Assembly (NCBI GenBank): GCA_036387415.1
Contig: DASVTU010000039.1
Location: 1,054,001 to 1,118,000 of the forward strand
Direction of reading: 5' to 3'
DNA from: DASVTU01 sp036387415
GTDB lineage: Bacteria; Acidobacteriota; Blastocatellia; Pyrinomonadales; Pyrinomonadaceae
DNA length: 64,000 nucleotides
Below, piece by piece: positions 26,700 to 35,393 of this stretch (positions are counted from its first letter, which is position 1; every line of letters starts with the position of its first letter). Under the pieces are notes generated by a model. It made no database searches and was not told where the DNA came from. It saw nothing but the letters and a program-made list of their open reading frames with translations. The position numbers were made by a program, and so were the translations under genes.

Positions 26700-28652
26700 A
26701 TGTGTGGCATTGCCGGATTAGTATGCACGGAAACGAAGGCGCGCATGGGCGCGATGCTGAAGGCCATCGAGCATCGCGGGCGCGACGACGAGGGTGTGTG
26801 GACATCGGATTTCATCGACGAGGCGGGGCGTCGCGCGTCGCTCGGCCACCGTCGGCTCGCCATCATCGACACCAGCGCGGCGGGTCATCAGCCGATGCTC
26901 TCCGAAGATGGGCGCTACGCGCTGACCTTCAACGGCGAGATTTATAACTATCTCGAACTCCGGCACGAACTCGAAGCCAAGAATCATCGCTTCAAGACAA
27001 ACACGGATACGGAAGTGCTGTTGGCGGCGTTTGCCGAGTGGGACGCGGAGTGTCTGCCGCGTCTGAACGGCATGTTTGCGTTCGCCGTCTGGGACGAGCG
27101 CGAACGCACTCTGACACTGGCCCGCGACCGTCTCGGCATCAAGCCGCTTTACTACGCGACGGCTCACGCGAATGGCGACGGTGACGTGGGCGAGTCGTTC
27201 ATCTTTGCGTCGGAAGTGAAAGCGATTCTGGCGTCAGGTTTGGTCGAGCGCGCGATTGATGCTGAAGGGTTGAATCAGCAGTTGACCTTTCTCTGGACGC
27301 CCGACCCACAGACGCTCTTTCGCGGCATCAAGCGGCTCCCGCCCGCGCACGTCCTGACGTTGCGAGCGGGCGAGGTGCGCGTGCGCGAGTGGTGGGATGT
27401 GTCGTTTGATGAAGTGGAGGAGGGACGAAGCGAGGAATGGTGGCGCGAGCGCGTGTTGGAGACTTTGGAGCGCGTGGTGCGGATGGAGATGGTGGCGGAC
27501 GTGCCTCTGGGGTCGTTTCTGTCGGGTGGTTTGGATTCGTCTCTGATTGTGGCGATGATGAATCGTCATTCAGACGGGCGTCGCGTCTCGACCTACACCA
27601 TCGGCATCGAACGCGAGGATTTGCGCTACGACATCATCCCGGATGATGCGCGTTGGGCGCGTCGCGTCGCCGCGATATTTGACACCGACTATCACGAAAT
27701 CATGCTCAAGCCCGACGTGGCCGCGTTGCTGCCCATGCTCGTCCGGCACATGGAGATGCCCGTTATCGACATGGCGATTTCGAGTTATCTGGTCGCGGCG
27801 CGTGCGCGCGAGACGCTGACCGTGATGCTTTCGGGCATGGGCGGCGACGAAGTTTTCGCCGGATACCCGCGACAGATGGCGATGAACATCGCGGGTGCGC
27901 TTGATACGGTGTTGCCGCTTGCGGTGCGTCGTCCCGCGTTGGCCGCGCTCGCACGCGCGCTGCCCGGCGGTCTGCCCGGAATGCTCACCGCGCCGCTACG
28001 CAACGCCAAAAAGTTTGCGCGCAGCGCCGCCTTCGATTTCGAGAATCGCTATCTCGGCTATGGAACCTATTTCACAGACGACGCCAAGCAGACGCTCTAC
28101 ACAGACGAGTTGCGCGAAGCGACAACAGGCATGGATGCATACCAACATCATCGTCGTTATCTCGCGCGCTCGCAGAATTTCGCGCCGCTCAATCGTCTCC
28201 TGTATCTCGATTTGAAGACGTTTCTGCCGTGTCTGAATCTCGCTTACACGGACAAGACTTCGATGGCGGCGACGCTTGAAGTGCGCGTGCCGTTTCTTAA
28301 TTACGAGATGGTGGAACTCGCCGCGCGCATGCCGCCGCGTCTGAAATTGCGTGGCCTGAAACGTAAATATATCCTGAAACGCGCGGCGGAAAAGGTTTTG
28401 CCGAAAAACGTGGTGTGGCGCAAGAAGGCAGGTTTTAGCGCGCCGATACGCGCGTGGCTGCGCGGCGCTCTGCGTCCGTTGGTTGACGATTTGCTGTCGG
28501 AGGAGACGGTCAGGCGTCGCGGCCTGTTTCGTCCCGCAGAGGTGCAACGCATCGTCGCCGCCAACCTGTCAGGACGCGAAGACTACAACCAGCAGGTTCT
28601 CCAACTGCTCACGCTCGAAATGTGGCAGCGCATCTTTATCGACCCAAACTAA
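26700..28652 (+). CDS. asnB: Asparagine synthase (glutamine-hydrolysing)-like amidotransferase 2
   Basis: This is the second paralogue of the locus (650 residues). The mature N-terminal nucleophile is Cys2 in MCGIAGLV, HRGRDDEG replaces the HRGPD of the first copy, and FNGEIYNY is present. The synthetase pyrophosphate loop is SGGLDSS (275-281). The differences from the copy at 17.9 kb are spread along the length, so this is an old duplication or separate acquisition and not a recent copy. It resembles exopolysaccharide-associated amidotransferases. A heptad inverted repeat separates it from the next gene. Confidence 0.92.
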   Translation: MCGIAGLVCTETKARMGAMLKAIEHRGRDDEGVWTSDFIDEAGRRASLGHRRLAIIDTSAAGHQPMLSEDGRYALTFNGEIYNYLELRHELEAKNHRFKTNTDTEVLLAAFAEWDAECLPRLNGMFAFAVWDERERTLTLARDRLGIKPLYYATAHANGDGDVGESFIFASEVKAILASGLVERAIDAEGLNQQLTFLWTPDPQTLFRGIKRLPPAHVLTLRAGEVRVREWWDVSFDEVEEGRSEEWWRERVLETLERVVRMEMVADVPLGSFLSGGLDSSLIVAMMNRHSDGRRVSTYTIGIEREDLRYDIIPDDARWARRVAAIFDTDYHEIMLKPDVAALLPMLVRHMEMPVIDMAISSYLVAARARETLTVMLSGMGGDEVFAGYPRQMAMNIAGALDTVLPLAVRRPALAALARALPGGLPGMLTAPLRNAKKFARSAAFDFENRYLGYGTYFTDDAKQTLYTDELREATTGMDAYQHHRRYLARSQNFAPLNRLLYLDLKTFLPCLNLAYTDKTSMAATLEVRVPFLNYEMVELAARMPPRLKLRGLKRKYILKRAAEKVLPKNVVWRKKAGFSAPIRAWLRGALRPLVDDLLSEETVRRRGLFRPAEVQRIVAANLSGREDYNQQVLQLLTLEMWQRIFIDPN

Positions 28653-28670
28653 GAACTCAATTTCGGAATA

Positions 28671-28852
28671 TGCCATGGAGACACGGCGACACAGAGACGG
28701 ACAAGAGAGGAAATGGGAAACGGTGATAACAGTGAAACGTTGAAAGGAAAACAACTGCACGGGCGTCGGTGCTTTCCCTTTCGCGGCTTCCCCTTTGACC
28801 CTTTCTGCGTTTCCCCTTATTTTCCTCTGTGCCTCTGTGTCTGGTGGCTAAT
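28671..28852. repeat. Heptad inverted repeat, composite H+E
   Basis: The left arm (28671-28748) runs ggagacacggcgacacagag and then gaaatgg/gaaacgg 7-mers. The right arm (28771-28851) ends ctctgtgtctggtggcta. This is the same module order as at 3965-4077 but with diverged sequence and a different loop. Confidence 0.85.
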
Positions 28853-28872
28853 AACGGTTTTGAACTGCACGG

Positions 28873-30057
28873 ATGAAAGCTTCGCGGGATAAAAATAGAA
28901 CGGCGACGGCGGCGACGAAGACGGGCGCGCAGCAGTTGTTCGCGCTTGAGACGTGGCGCGGTCTTGATTGGTCGCTCGTCGGGATGATACTGGCGATTAA
29001 GGCGTCGCTGTTTTTGTTCGCGGTGCATGCTTATTACGTTTTTGCCGACCGCGCGATTCCGACGTTTCGCGAGTGGCTCGAAATCTGGAACCGTTGGGAC
29101 GCGCCGCACTACCTCGACCTCGCGCGCGATGGCTATGTCGCTACCGGAGAGCAGCGACTCTGGATTGTCTTCTATCCTCTCTACCCGTGGCTTGCGCGCG
29201 CCTTCGCGTTTGTCGTGGGCGACGACCATCTCATCGGCGCGTTCATCGTCTCGACACTCGCATCCGTCGTCGCCGGACTACTCCTGCAAAGGCTCGCACG
29301 GCTCGACGATTCAGACGCCGTGGCGCGCAGCGCAGTCGTCTTCCTTTTCATCTTCCCGACGAGCTATTTTCTCCACATCGGCTACACGGAGAGCCTCTTT
29401 GTGGCACTCGCCGTCGGTTGTTTTCTCGCGGCGCGCACAGAGCGTTGGTGGCTCGCAGGGGTGCTCGGCGCGTTAGCGGGGCTGACACGTATCAACGGCT
29501 CGATTCTCATTCCGGCGCTCGCCGTCGAGGCGCTCCATCAATACCGAACCACGCGGCGACTCAACCTGCAATGGCTCTGGATTGCGCTCGCTCCACTTGG
29601 CTTCGCGGCTTATCTGGCGCTTAACAAGTACGTGACGGGCGATGCGTTTGCGTTTACCGAAATTGCGAGCCAGCATTGGTTTAAAACTCTGTCGTCGCCG
29701 TGGCACGGCATCACGGAAGTCTATAATTCGGTCTGGTGGCGTACGCCGTCGGATTCTCAGATGGTCGGGATGCAGGAGTTGTTTTTCATCCTGCTCGGTC
29801 TGATGTGCACGGTCTGGTGCTGGCGCGCGTTGCGCCCTTCGTATGCCGTCTGGATGACGCTCAACTGGCTGCTCTGGACGAGCACTTCGTTCGTCCTGAG
29901 CGCACCGCGCTATACCGTTATCCTGTTTCCCATCTATATCCTGTTTGCGCGACTCGCCGCGGCGCGTCCCCTCTGGGGCGTCGTCATCACCGTCTGGTCG
30001 CTGCTCCTCCTGTCGCTTTTCGTCAGTCGCTTCGTGCAGGGACTCTGGGCGTTTTAA
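28873..30057 (+). CDS. PIG-V-like GT-C mannosyltransferase (membrane)
   Basis: This 394-residue membrane protein has a hydrophilic N-terminus and about nine hydrophobic segments. The luminal/periplasmic motif WNRWDAPHYLDLARDGY near residue 75, with PLYPWLAR and a later FIFPTSYFLHIGYTESLF, is typical of the PIG-V / GT76-like polyprenyl-phosphate-sugar dependent glycosyltransferases. These act on the outer face of the membrane using undecaprenyl-phosphate sugars. The next gene encodes a polyprenyl-phosphate glycosyltransferase that could supply exactly that donor. Confidence 0.82.
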   Translation: MKASRDKNRTATAATKTGAQQLFALETWRGLDWSLVGMILAIKASLFLFAVHAYYVFADRAIPTFREWLEIWNRWDAPHYLDLARDGYVATGEQRLWIVFYPLYPWLARAFAFVVGDDHLIGAFIVSTLASVVAGLLLQRLARLDDSDAVARSAVVFLFIFPTSYFLHIGYTESLFVALAVGCFLAARTERWWLAGVLGALAGLTRINGSILIPALAVEALHQYRTTRRLNLQWLWIALAPLGFAAYLALNKYVTGDAFAFTEIASQHWFKTLSSPWHGITEVYNSVWWRTPSDSQMVGMQELFFILLGLMCTVWCWRALRPSYAVWMTLNWLLWTSTSFVLSAPRYTVILFPIYILFARLAAARPLWGVVITVWSLLLLSLFVSRFVQGLWAF

Positions 30058-30149
30058 TTGCGGAATTTCTGAATTTCCAAATTGCTGATTGGTGATTGTA
30101 GAGTGGCTTCTTGATTTCTTGAATCCGCAATCCGCAATCCGAAATCTTG
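30057..30149. repeat. Heptad inverted repeat, family F (partial)
   Basis: The right arm has aatccgc twice followed by aatccga (30121-30142). The left arm (30057-30097) is degraded, with attgcgg and gctgatt-like units. The complementarity is weaker than in other elements, so this may be a decayed copy. Confidence 0.6.
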
Positions 30150-30162
30150 AAGGGGCGTTGGA

Positions 30163-31134
30163 ATGTTTGTTTCGGTAGTCGTGCCTTGTTACAACGAGGG
30201 GTTGGTGATTCGGGAGACGCATCGACGGCTTGTCGAGGTGCTTGAGAGCTTGGAGGGCGCGCGTTTTGAAATCGTCTACGTGGACGATGGAAGCCGCGAC
30301 GAGACGGCGCGTGCGCTCGGCGAGTTGCAGGCGGGCGACGAGCGCGTGCGTGTGCTGCTGTTGTCGCGCAACTTCGGTCATCAGATTGCTGTCACGGCGG
30401 GACTGGAACATGCGTCGGGCGACGCGGTGGTTATCATCGATGCGGATTTGCAAGACCCGCCCGAAGTGATTGCGGAGATGTACGCGCATTGGCGTGAGGG
30501 GTCGCAGGTCGCTTACGGCGTCCGCACCGACCGCGCAGGTGAGACGGCGTTCAAGCTGTGGACGGCGAAGATGTTTTATCGTTTGATAAATCGCTTGTCG
30601 GGCATCGAGATGCCGCTCGACACAGGCGATTTTCGTTTGATGGATAGAAGCGTGGTCGAGGCGCTCTTGGCGATGCCGGAACGCGACCGTTACTTGCGCG
30701 GGATGGTTAGTTGGGTCGGCTTTCGTCAGACGCCCGTCTACTACAAACGCGCGCCGCGTTTTGCGGGCGCAAGCAAATACCCGCTCCTCAAGATGCTCCG
30801 CTTTGCGACCGACGGCGTTATCTCATTTTCATTCACGCCGCTCCGCCTCGCAACGTGGATGGGATTCGTCGCTCTGGCGATGGCCTTCGGCGGCATCGTC
30901 TACGCCGTGCTTTTGCGTCTCTATACGCATGATTGGGTGCGCGGTTGGGCGTCGCTCTTTGTCGCGGTACTGTTTATGGGTGGCGTGCAGTTGGTTTCGC
31001 TCGGCATCATCGGCGAATACATCGGGCGCATCTACGGCGAAGTTAAACAACGACCGCTCTATTTCGTACGCGAGCGACTCGGCTTCGAGAAGGCCATAGC
31101 AAGTAAGCAGAAAGTGGTAAGCAGTAAGCAATGA
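30163..31134 (+). CDS. Polyprenyl-phosphate glycosyltransferase (GT2, DPM1/GtrB-like)
   Basis: This 323-residue inverting GT2 has VVVPCYNEG at the N-terminus, VDDGSRDET and the DADLQDPPE metal-binding motif. Two C-terminal hydrophobic helices (about 230-290) anchor it in the membrane. The family loads a sugar from a nucleotide donor onto undecaprenyl phosphate. It follows the GT-C gene that would use such a donor, so the two probably work in sequence. The last ten residues (SKQKVVSSKQ) are encoded by a heptad repeat array and are not part of the family. Confidence 0.9.
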   Translation: MFVSVVVPCYNEGLVIRETHRRLVEVLESLEGARFEIVYVDDGSRDETARALGELQAGDERVRVLLLSRNFGHQIAVTAGLEHASGDAVVIIDADLQDPPEVIAEMYAHWREGSQVAYGVRTDRAGETAFKLWTAKMFYRLINRLSGIEMPLDTGDFRLMDRSVVEALLAMPERDRYLRGMVSWVGFRQTPVYYKRAPRFAGASKYPLLKMLRFATDGVISFSFTPLRLATWMGFVALAMAFGGIVYAVLLRLYTHDWVRGWASLFVAVLFMGGVQLVSLGIIGEYIGRIYGEVKQRPLYFVRERLGFEKAIASKQKVVSSKQ

Positions 31135-31140
31135 GCAGTC
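31099..31140. repeat. Heptad direct array, family A
   Basis: Six units, gtaagca, gaaagtg, gtaagca, gtaagca and atgagca among them, form the end of the GT2 coding region and its stop codon. No complementary right arm is visible, so this looks like half an element. Confidence 0.75.
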
Positions 31141-31160
31141 AAGACATTCAACTGTCTTTT
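31141..31160 (+). terminator. Small hairpin with T tract after the GT2 gene
   Basis: AAGACA and TGTCTT form a 6-bp stem with loop ttcaac, followed by tt. A second perfect hairpin, AATTTCGC/GCGAAATT with loop ttccg, lies at 31207-31227. Either could end the polysaccharide transcript here; both are short. Confidence 0.4.
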
Positions 31161-31395
31161 GCGTCGAGTTCTAACACCCGCCGCTTTGCCCTCAACATCT
31201 ATTCCGAATTTCGCTTCCGGCGAAATTAAGAATTTGCGACTAACGGACATCGACGCCTGACGGCCATCTGTTATCATCGCGTCGTAATCGACGGAGACGA
31301 ATGCGAGCGAATGTCTGCGCGGCTAAACGCCCACGGCTTACCGTCAGCGTCGCTCCCAAATTTCATTTCGAGACAAGGACACGAAGGACAGGACG

Positions 31396-32496
31396 ATGAA
31401 AAGAATGCTTTTGCTCGGTCTACTGCTTGCCTCCGCCGCCGTTCTCCTGACGGCGGCCATCACGCCTCTCAAAACTCGCGCGCAGGAACGCAATGCACGC
31501 GCGCATCAGCAGAAGATGAAGCCGATGACCGCGCCGTCACAAACGACTGTGCCGCGCGTCGCGCGTCCGACGCCTCTGCGTCCCGTCCACACCTATTCGA
31601 TTGTGGCGCGCGACCCGCGCACGGGCGAACTCGGCGTTGCGGTGCAATCGCACTGGTTTTCGGTCGGTCAAGTTGTGCCGTGGGCGGAAGCGGGCGTCGG
31701 CGCGGTGGCGACGCAATCATTCGTTGACCCTTCCTACGGCAAACTCGGACTCGATTTGATGCGCGCAGGCAAGAGCGCACCCGACGCCCTGAAGTCGCTG
31801 CTCGCGGGCGACGAAGGACGCGACGTGCGACAGGTGGCGATGATTGACGCGCAAGGTCGCGTCGTCGCCCACACGGGCGCGAAGAACATTCAATCGGCGG
31901 GTCATTTCGTTGGCAAAGACTATTCCGTGCAGGCCAACTTGATGTTGAACGAACGCGTCTGGCCTGCCATGTCGCGCGCCTTCGAGACCACGGGCGGCGA
32001 CCTCGCCGAACGCATGCTCGCCGCGCTCGAAGCAGCGCAATCGGTCGGCGGCGACATACGCGGCAAGCAGTCCGCCGCGCTCATCATCGTCTCCGGCAAG
32101 CCTTCCGGCAAGACGTGGGCTGATAGAGTTTACGACGTGCGCGTTGATGATGCGGCGGAACCACTCAAGGAATTGCGCCGCCTCGTCATGCTCCAACGCG
32201 CCTACAACCACATGAACGCCGGAGACCTCGCCGTCGAACGCAAGGACAACGAAGCTGCCCTACGCGAATATTCGGCGGCAGAAAAACTCGTCCCCGACAA
32301 TCTTGAGATGACGTACTGGCACGCCGTCGCGCTCGTTAACATGAACCGCACCGACGAAGCCGTGCCCCTCTTCCGTCGCGTCTTCGCCGCCGACCCCAAC
32401 TGGCGCACGCTCACGCCACGACTCGTCCAATCCGGCCTCATCCCCAACGACCCCAAACTCATCGAACGCATCACATCGCTCGGAGGCGGAAAGTAG
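31396..32496 (+). CDS. Exported DUF1028 protein with C-terminal TPR-like region
   Basis: This 366-residue protein starts with a signal-like hydrophobic segment (LLLGLLLASAAVLLTAAI). The DUF1028 domain (about 60-270) is recognised from TYSIVARDPRTGELGVAVQS, GVGAVATQSFVDPSYG and the RGKQSAALIIV region; it is an Ntn-hydrolase-like fold whose Thr/Ser may be a nucleophile. The C-terminus (about 275-366) is helical with a tetratricopeptide-like pattern. The function is not established. It is flanked by its own leader and seems independent of the glycan genes. Confidence 0.82.
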   Translation: MKRMLLLGLLLASAAVLLTAAITPLKTRAQERNARAHQQKMKPMTAPSQTTVPRVARPTPLRPVHTYSIVARDPRTGELGVAVQSHWFSVGQVVPWAEAGVGAVATQSFVDPSYGKLGLDLMRAGKSAPDALKSLLAGDEGRDVRQVAMIDAQGRVVAHTGAKNIQSAGHFVGKDYSVQANLMLNERVWPAMSRAFETTGGDLAERMLAALEAAQSVGGDIRGKQSAALIIVSGKPSGKTWADRVYDVRVDDAAEPLKELRRLVMLQRAYNHMNAGDLAVERKDNEAALREYSAAEKLVPDNLEMTYWHAVALVNMNRTDEAVPLFRRVFAADPNWRTLTPRLVQSGLIPNDPKLIERITSLGGGK

Positions 32497-32528
32497 TTAC
32501 AGGAATTGAGAGATAGTTACAGGAATTA
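32495..32528. repeat. Direct repeat agttacaggaatt x2
   Basis: Two copies of agttacaggaatt, 20 bases apart, fill the gap between the DUF1028 gene and the convergent toxin-like gene. The aggaatt core recalls the family I element (aattcacagga). Confidence 0.6.
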
Positions 32529-32858
32529 TGGAAGCATCAGGTGGGATTTTGTGTCGTCCAGGCCGAAGGTATGAATCGCTGCCGAATGCTTTCTCAGCAA
32601 GCCTTCAATCGTTTTTACCGGACAATTACCGACGCGCAACCAGATGAATTTCGGTGGCGAGCCATACAAGAGACTCCTCTGCTGAAAATCTGAATCTTTG
32701 GAAACAATCGCCAATCCATTGAGTTTGGCATATTCCCAAATAACATCGTCATCCGCATCGCGTAAGCCGACTTCTCTGACGTGAATGCTATCGGCATAAA
32801 TATCTGCGAGCAGTCGGGGCAGGCGCGGAGAGAGCTTCTGGTCAAAGAGCAGTTTCAT
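32526..32858 (-). CDS. DUF5615 PIN-like protein, putative toxin
   Basis: This 110-residue protein starts MKLLFDQKLSP (ATG at 32858, inside the end of the DUF433 gene). Conserved acidic residues Asp6, DADDD near 36-40 and SKDSDF near 56-61 fit the Mut7-C/PIN-like nuclease fold of DUF5615. Such proteins are usually paired with DUF433 as toxin-antitoxin-like modules. The start overlaps the upstream gene by 17 bases, as is usual for coupled pairs. RNase activity is inferred from the family. Confidence 0.8.
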   Translation of the reverse strand: MKLLFDQKLSPRLPRLLADIYADSIHVREVGLRDADDDVIWEYAKLNGLAIVSKDSDFQQRSLLYGSPPKFIWLRVGNCPVKTIEGLLRKHSAAIHTFGLDDTKSHLMLP

Positions 32859-33081
32859 ATTGTGGCAGCATGGCGAGTTTGCGTTCACGGTCTGCGGCAA
32901 AAGCTAAGCAGGCATGAATATCTTCCGAGGTAAGGTCGGGAAATTCCGCCAGAATATCTTCTTCACTCATGCCACCAGCCAGATACTCCAACACGTCAGT
33001 CACCGTCATCCGCATTCCGCGAATACACGGTTTCCCACCTCGCTTACCCGCTTCGATGGTGATAATCTTGCTGTAATCCAT
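32842..33081 (-). CDS. DUF433 protein, putative antitoxin
   Basis: This 79-residue protein starts MDYSKIITIEAGKRGGKPCIRG and has the DUF433 core: GKPCIRGMRMTVTDVLEYLAGGMSEE-type residues (17-42) and a C-terminal helix-turn-helix-like segment ILAEFPDLTSEDIHACLAFA. DUF433 proteins bind DNA and neutralise DUF5615-type partners in related modules. The reading frame stays open far upstream, but that part is antisense to the methyltransferase gene and is not considered coding. Confidence 0.82.
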   Translation of the reverse strand: MDYSKIITIEAGKRGGKPCIRGMRMTVTDVLEYLAGGMSEEDILAEFPDLTSEDIHACLAFAADRERKLAMLPQYETAL

Positions 33082-33252
33082 CCGCGAATAATAACAAAAA
33101 GCCTCTTTGGTGTGAACGTTCATCGCTTGTCGATGGCGGTTGAGGCATGTTAGTTTTTCGGTTTTGAGTGTGGACAAAATCGGCGTTCTAGGTGTCGGGT
33201 AAGATGGATGGGGTGTGAGCCGGTTTGAGTTTGTGCGGATGGGTTTGTTGTG

Positions 33253-34146
33253 ATGGCGGACGTGAACGAGAGATTGAAGGAGGAGGTGCGGGCGTTCTGG
33301 CAGGCGAATCCGTGTGGGGTGAAGTTTGCGGATGCGGAGTTGGGGACGCGCCTGTTTTTTGAGCGGGTTGAGGAGCATCGTTACCGGACGGAATGGCATA
33401 TTCCGGGGGCGGCGGATTTCGCGGGGTCGGGTGGACTGCGCGTGTTGGAGATTGGTTGCGGGTTGGGGACGGACGGGGCGCAGTTTGCGCGTGCCGGGGC
33501 GATTTATACGGGCGTGGATTTGACGGAGGCGGCGGTCGAGTTGGCGCGGCGACGTTTCGCGTTGTTCGGTTTGAAGGGCGAGTTTCAGCGTGCGGATGCG
33601 GAGCGTTTGGAGTTTGCGGACGAGAGTTTTGATGTCGTCTATTCGCACGGGGTATTGCATCACACGCCGGATACGGCGCGTGCCATCGGCGAAGTCCATC
33701 GCGTGTTGAGACCGGGCGGGCGGGCGGTCGTGATGCTGTACCATCGTGATTCTTATAACTACCGCGTGAATATCAATCTGTTGAGACGCGCGGGCGCGCA
33801 TCTGTTGCGGAGCGAGGCGGGAGTGCGTCTGGTGCATCGGCTGACGGGCGAACCGTTGGAGGCTTTGCGCGAGCACGCGCGGCGTCTGCGGGAGGACGCG
33901 CGGAGTTATTTTTCGTCGGAAGAATTTTTGAGCCGGAATACGGACGGGGCGGGCAATCCTCTGGCGCGTGTCTATTCGCGGGAGGAGGCGCGCGAACTGT
34001 TTCGTGATTTCGCGGAAGTCGAAACGGCGGTGCATTACTTGAACAAGCGTCGTCTGCCCGTCGTGGGCAAGTTTTTGACGCGCTCGATGGAGACGCGGCT
34101 GGCGCAGCGTTGGGGCTGGCATCTGTGGATTTACGCGCGCAAGTGA
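33253..34146 (+). CDS. Class I SAM-dependent methyltransferase
   Basis: This 297-residue protein has motif I VLEIGCGLGTDG near 65-76, an acidic residue in YTGVDLTEAAVE and the post-motif LEFADESFDVVYSHGVLHH. It matches the Methyltransf_11-type fold. Target is unknown; in this locus a sugar or lipid-linked glycan hydroxyl is plausible. The ATG at 33253 is chosen over the GTG directly before it. Codon use is slightly less C-rich here than in neighbours (many gcg/gag and ggg codons), which could indicate separate ancestry but is weak evidence. Confidence 0.85.
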   Translation: MADVNERLKEEVRAFWQANPCGVKFADAELGTRLFFERVEEHRYRTEWHIPGAADFAGSGGLRVLEIGCGLGTDGAQFARAGAIYTGVDLTEAAVELARRRFALFGLKGEFQRADAERLEFADESFDVVYSHGVLHHTPDTARAIGEVHRVLRPGGRAVVMLYHRDSYNYRVNINLLRRAGAHLLRSEAGVRLVHRLTGEPLEALREHARRLREDARSYFSSEEFLSRNTDGAGNPLARVYSREEARELFRDFAEVETAVHYLNKRRLPVVGKFLTRSMETRLAQRWGWHLWIYARK

Positions 34147-34164
34147 GTGAGAGAATGGAACAGA

Positions 34165-34330
34165 AATTCACAGGATGAAAGCGTGCGGGATAGACAGCAT
34201 GAAGGAAATGCAAAATGAAGAATGTATAAGGCAAAAGTATTTGACGCTTCCTAGCAGCCTTTGTTTTTCATTTTGCATTCTTCTCATACTGTCTATCGTG
34301 CCCGTTCTTATCCTGTCTATCCTGTGAATT
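34165..34330. repeat. Heptad inverted repeat, family I (aattcacaggat)
   Basis: The left arm (34165-34235) begins aattcacaggatgaaag and continues ggataga, cagcatg, aaggaaa, tgcaaaa, tgaagaa. The right arm (34256-34330) ends atcctgtgaatt. The arms match over about 60 bases. The outer block is shared with the element at 22944-23103. Confidence 0.88.
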
Positions 34331-34340
34331 GCCTGTTTGA

Positions 34341-35327
34341 ATGAGGCGGAATTTGACGAAGCGGCGGAACATTCTGGTGACGGGCGGGGCAGGTTTTATC
34401 GGCTCGCATCTGGTGGCGAGCCTACTGGCGGAGGGGCGTTTTGATGTCACGGTGGTGGACGACTTTAACAACTTCTACTCGCCCGCGTTGAAGCGCGAGA
34501 ACGTCGCGGCGTATCTCAATCGTCCTGACTTTCGTTTGATTGAAGCCGACATACGCGACCGCGCGGCGCTCGAAGGCGCGTTTGCCGAGAGTCAGTTTGA
34601 TGCGGTGGTGCATCTGGCGGCGCGTGCGGGCGTGAGGCCGTCGCTGGCGGAGCCGCTGCTCTACGCGGAGACGAATATCACAGGCACGCTCAACCTGTTG
34701 GAACTCGCGCGCGCGTATGATGTGAAGCAGTTTGTGTTCGGTTCGTCGTCGTCCGTCTACGGCGACAACGCGAAGGTTCCCTTCAGCGAAGAGGATTCTA
34801 TCCGTCAACCGATTTCGCCCTATGCAGCGACCAAAGCGGCGGGCGAACTCCTCTGCCATACCTACTCGCACCTGCACGGCATACGCACCATCGCCTTGCG
34901 TTTCTTCACCGTCTACGGCGCACGGCAGCGTCCTGATTTGGCGATTCACAAGTTTGCGCGATTGATTAACGAAGGGCAGCCCATCCCCGTCTTCGGCGAT
35001 GGCACGACGCGACGCGATTACACTTACATCGACGACATCATCGCGGGTCTGCGTGCGGCGATTGACTACGACGCGAGCATGCATGAGGTCGTCAATCTCG
35101 GCGAATCGCGGACGGTGGAACTACGCGAACTGATTACGCTCCTTGAACGAGAGTTGGGACGCGAGGCGTTGATTGACCGTCAACCACTGCAACCCGGCGA
35201 CGTGCCGCAGACCTTCGCCGACATCTCGAAGGCGCGGGCGCTGCTCAGCTACCGTCCGCAGACGCCCATCGAAGAAGGCATCCGTCGCTTCGTCGAATGG
35301 TTTCGCAGGAGCAACGATGTAGAATAA
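34341..35327 (+). CDS. NAD-dependent nucleotide-sugar epimerase/dehydratase (GalE-like SDR)
   Basis: This 328-residue extended SDR has the NAD-binding GGAGFIGSHL at 15-24 and the catalytic YAATK, with upstream Ser in FGSSSSVYGD. The sequence resembles UDP-glucuronate 4-epimerases and related UDP-uronate/hexose epimerases (DFNNFYSPALKREN segment). It should supply a nucleotide sugar for the polysaccharide. Epimerase versus dehydratase cannot be settled from sequence alone. The start context (gaatgaggcgg) overlaps the end of the repeat. Confidence 0.88.
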   Translation: MRRNLTKRRNILVTGGAGFIGSHLVASLLAEGRFDVTVVDDFNNFYSPALKRENVAAYLNRPDFRLIEADIRDRAALEGAFAESQFDAVVHLAARAGVRPSLAEPLLYAETNITGTLNLLELARAYDVKQFVFGSSSSVYGDNAKVPFSEEDSIRQPISPYAATKAAGELLCHTYSHLHGIRTIALRFFTVYGARQRPDLAIHKFARLINEGQPIPVFGDGTTRRDYTYIDDIIAGLRAAIDYDASMHEVVNLGESRTVELRELITLLERELGREALIDRQPLQPGDVPQTFADISKARALLSYRPQTPIEEGIRRFVEWFRRSNDVE

Positions 35328-35393
35328 GCTGCTAACCACGTCAGAGCGCGATAGTTGTGGCCTTCAGGTCGCGCGTTATTGGAGAGAAGATTT

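Noticed and set aside
33082..34122. Minus-strand frame extending the DUF433 gene upstream to over 400 codons
   Set aside because: The extension is antisense to a clear methyltransferase, is rich in Arg/Pro/His as expected of a shadow frame, and DUF433 proteins have about 80 residues.
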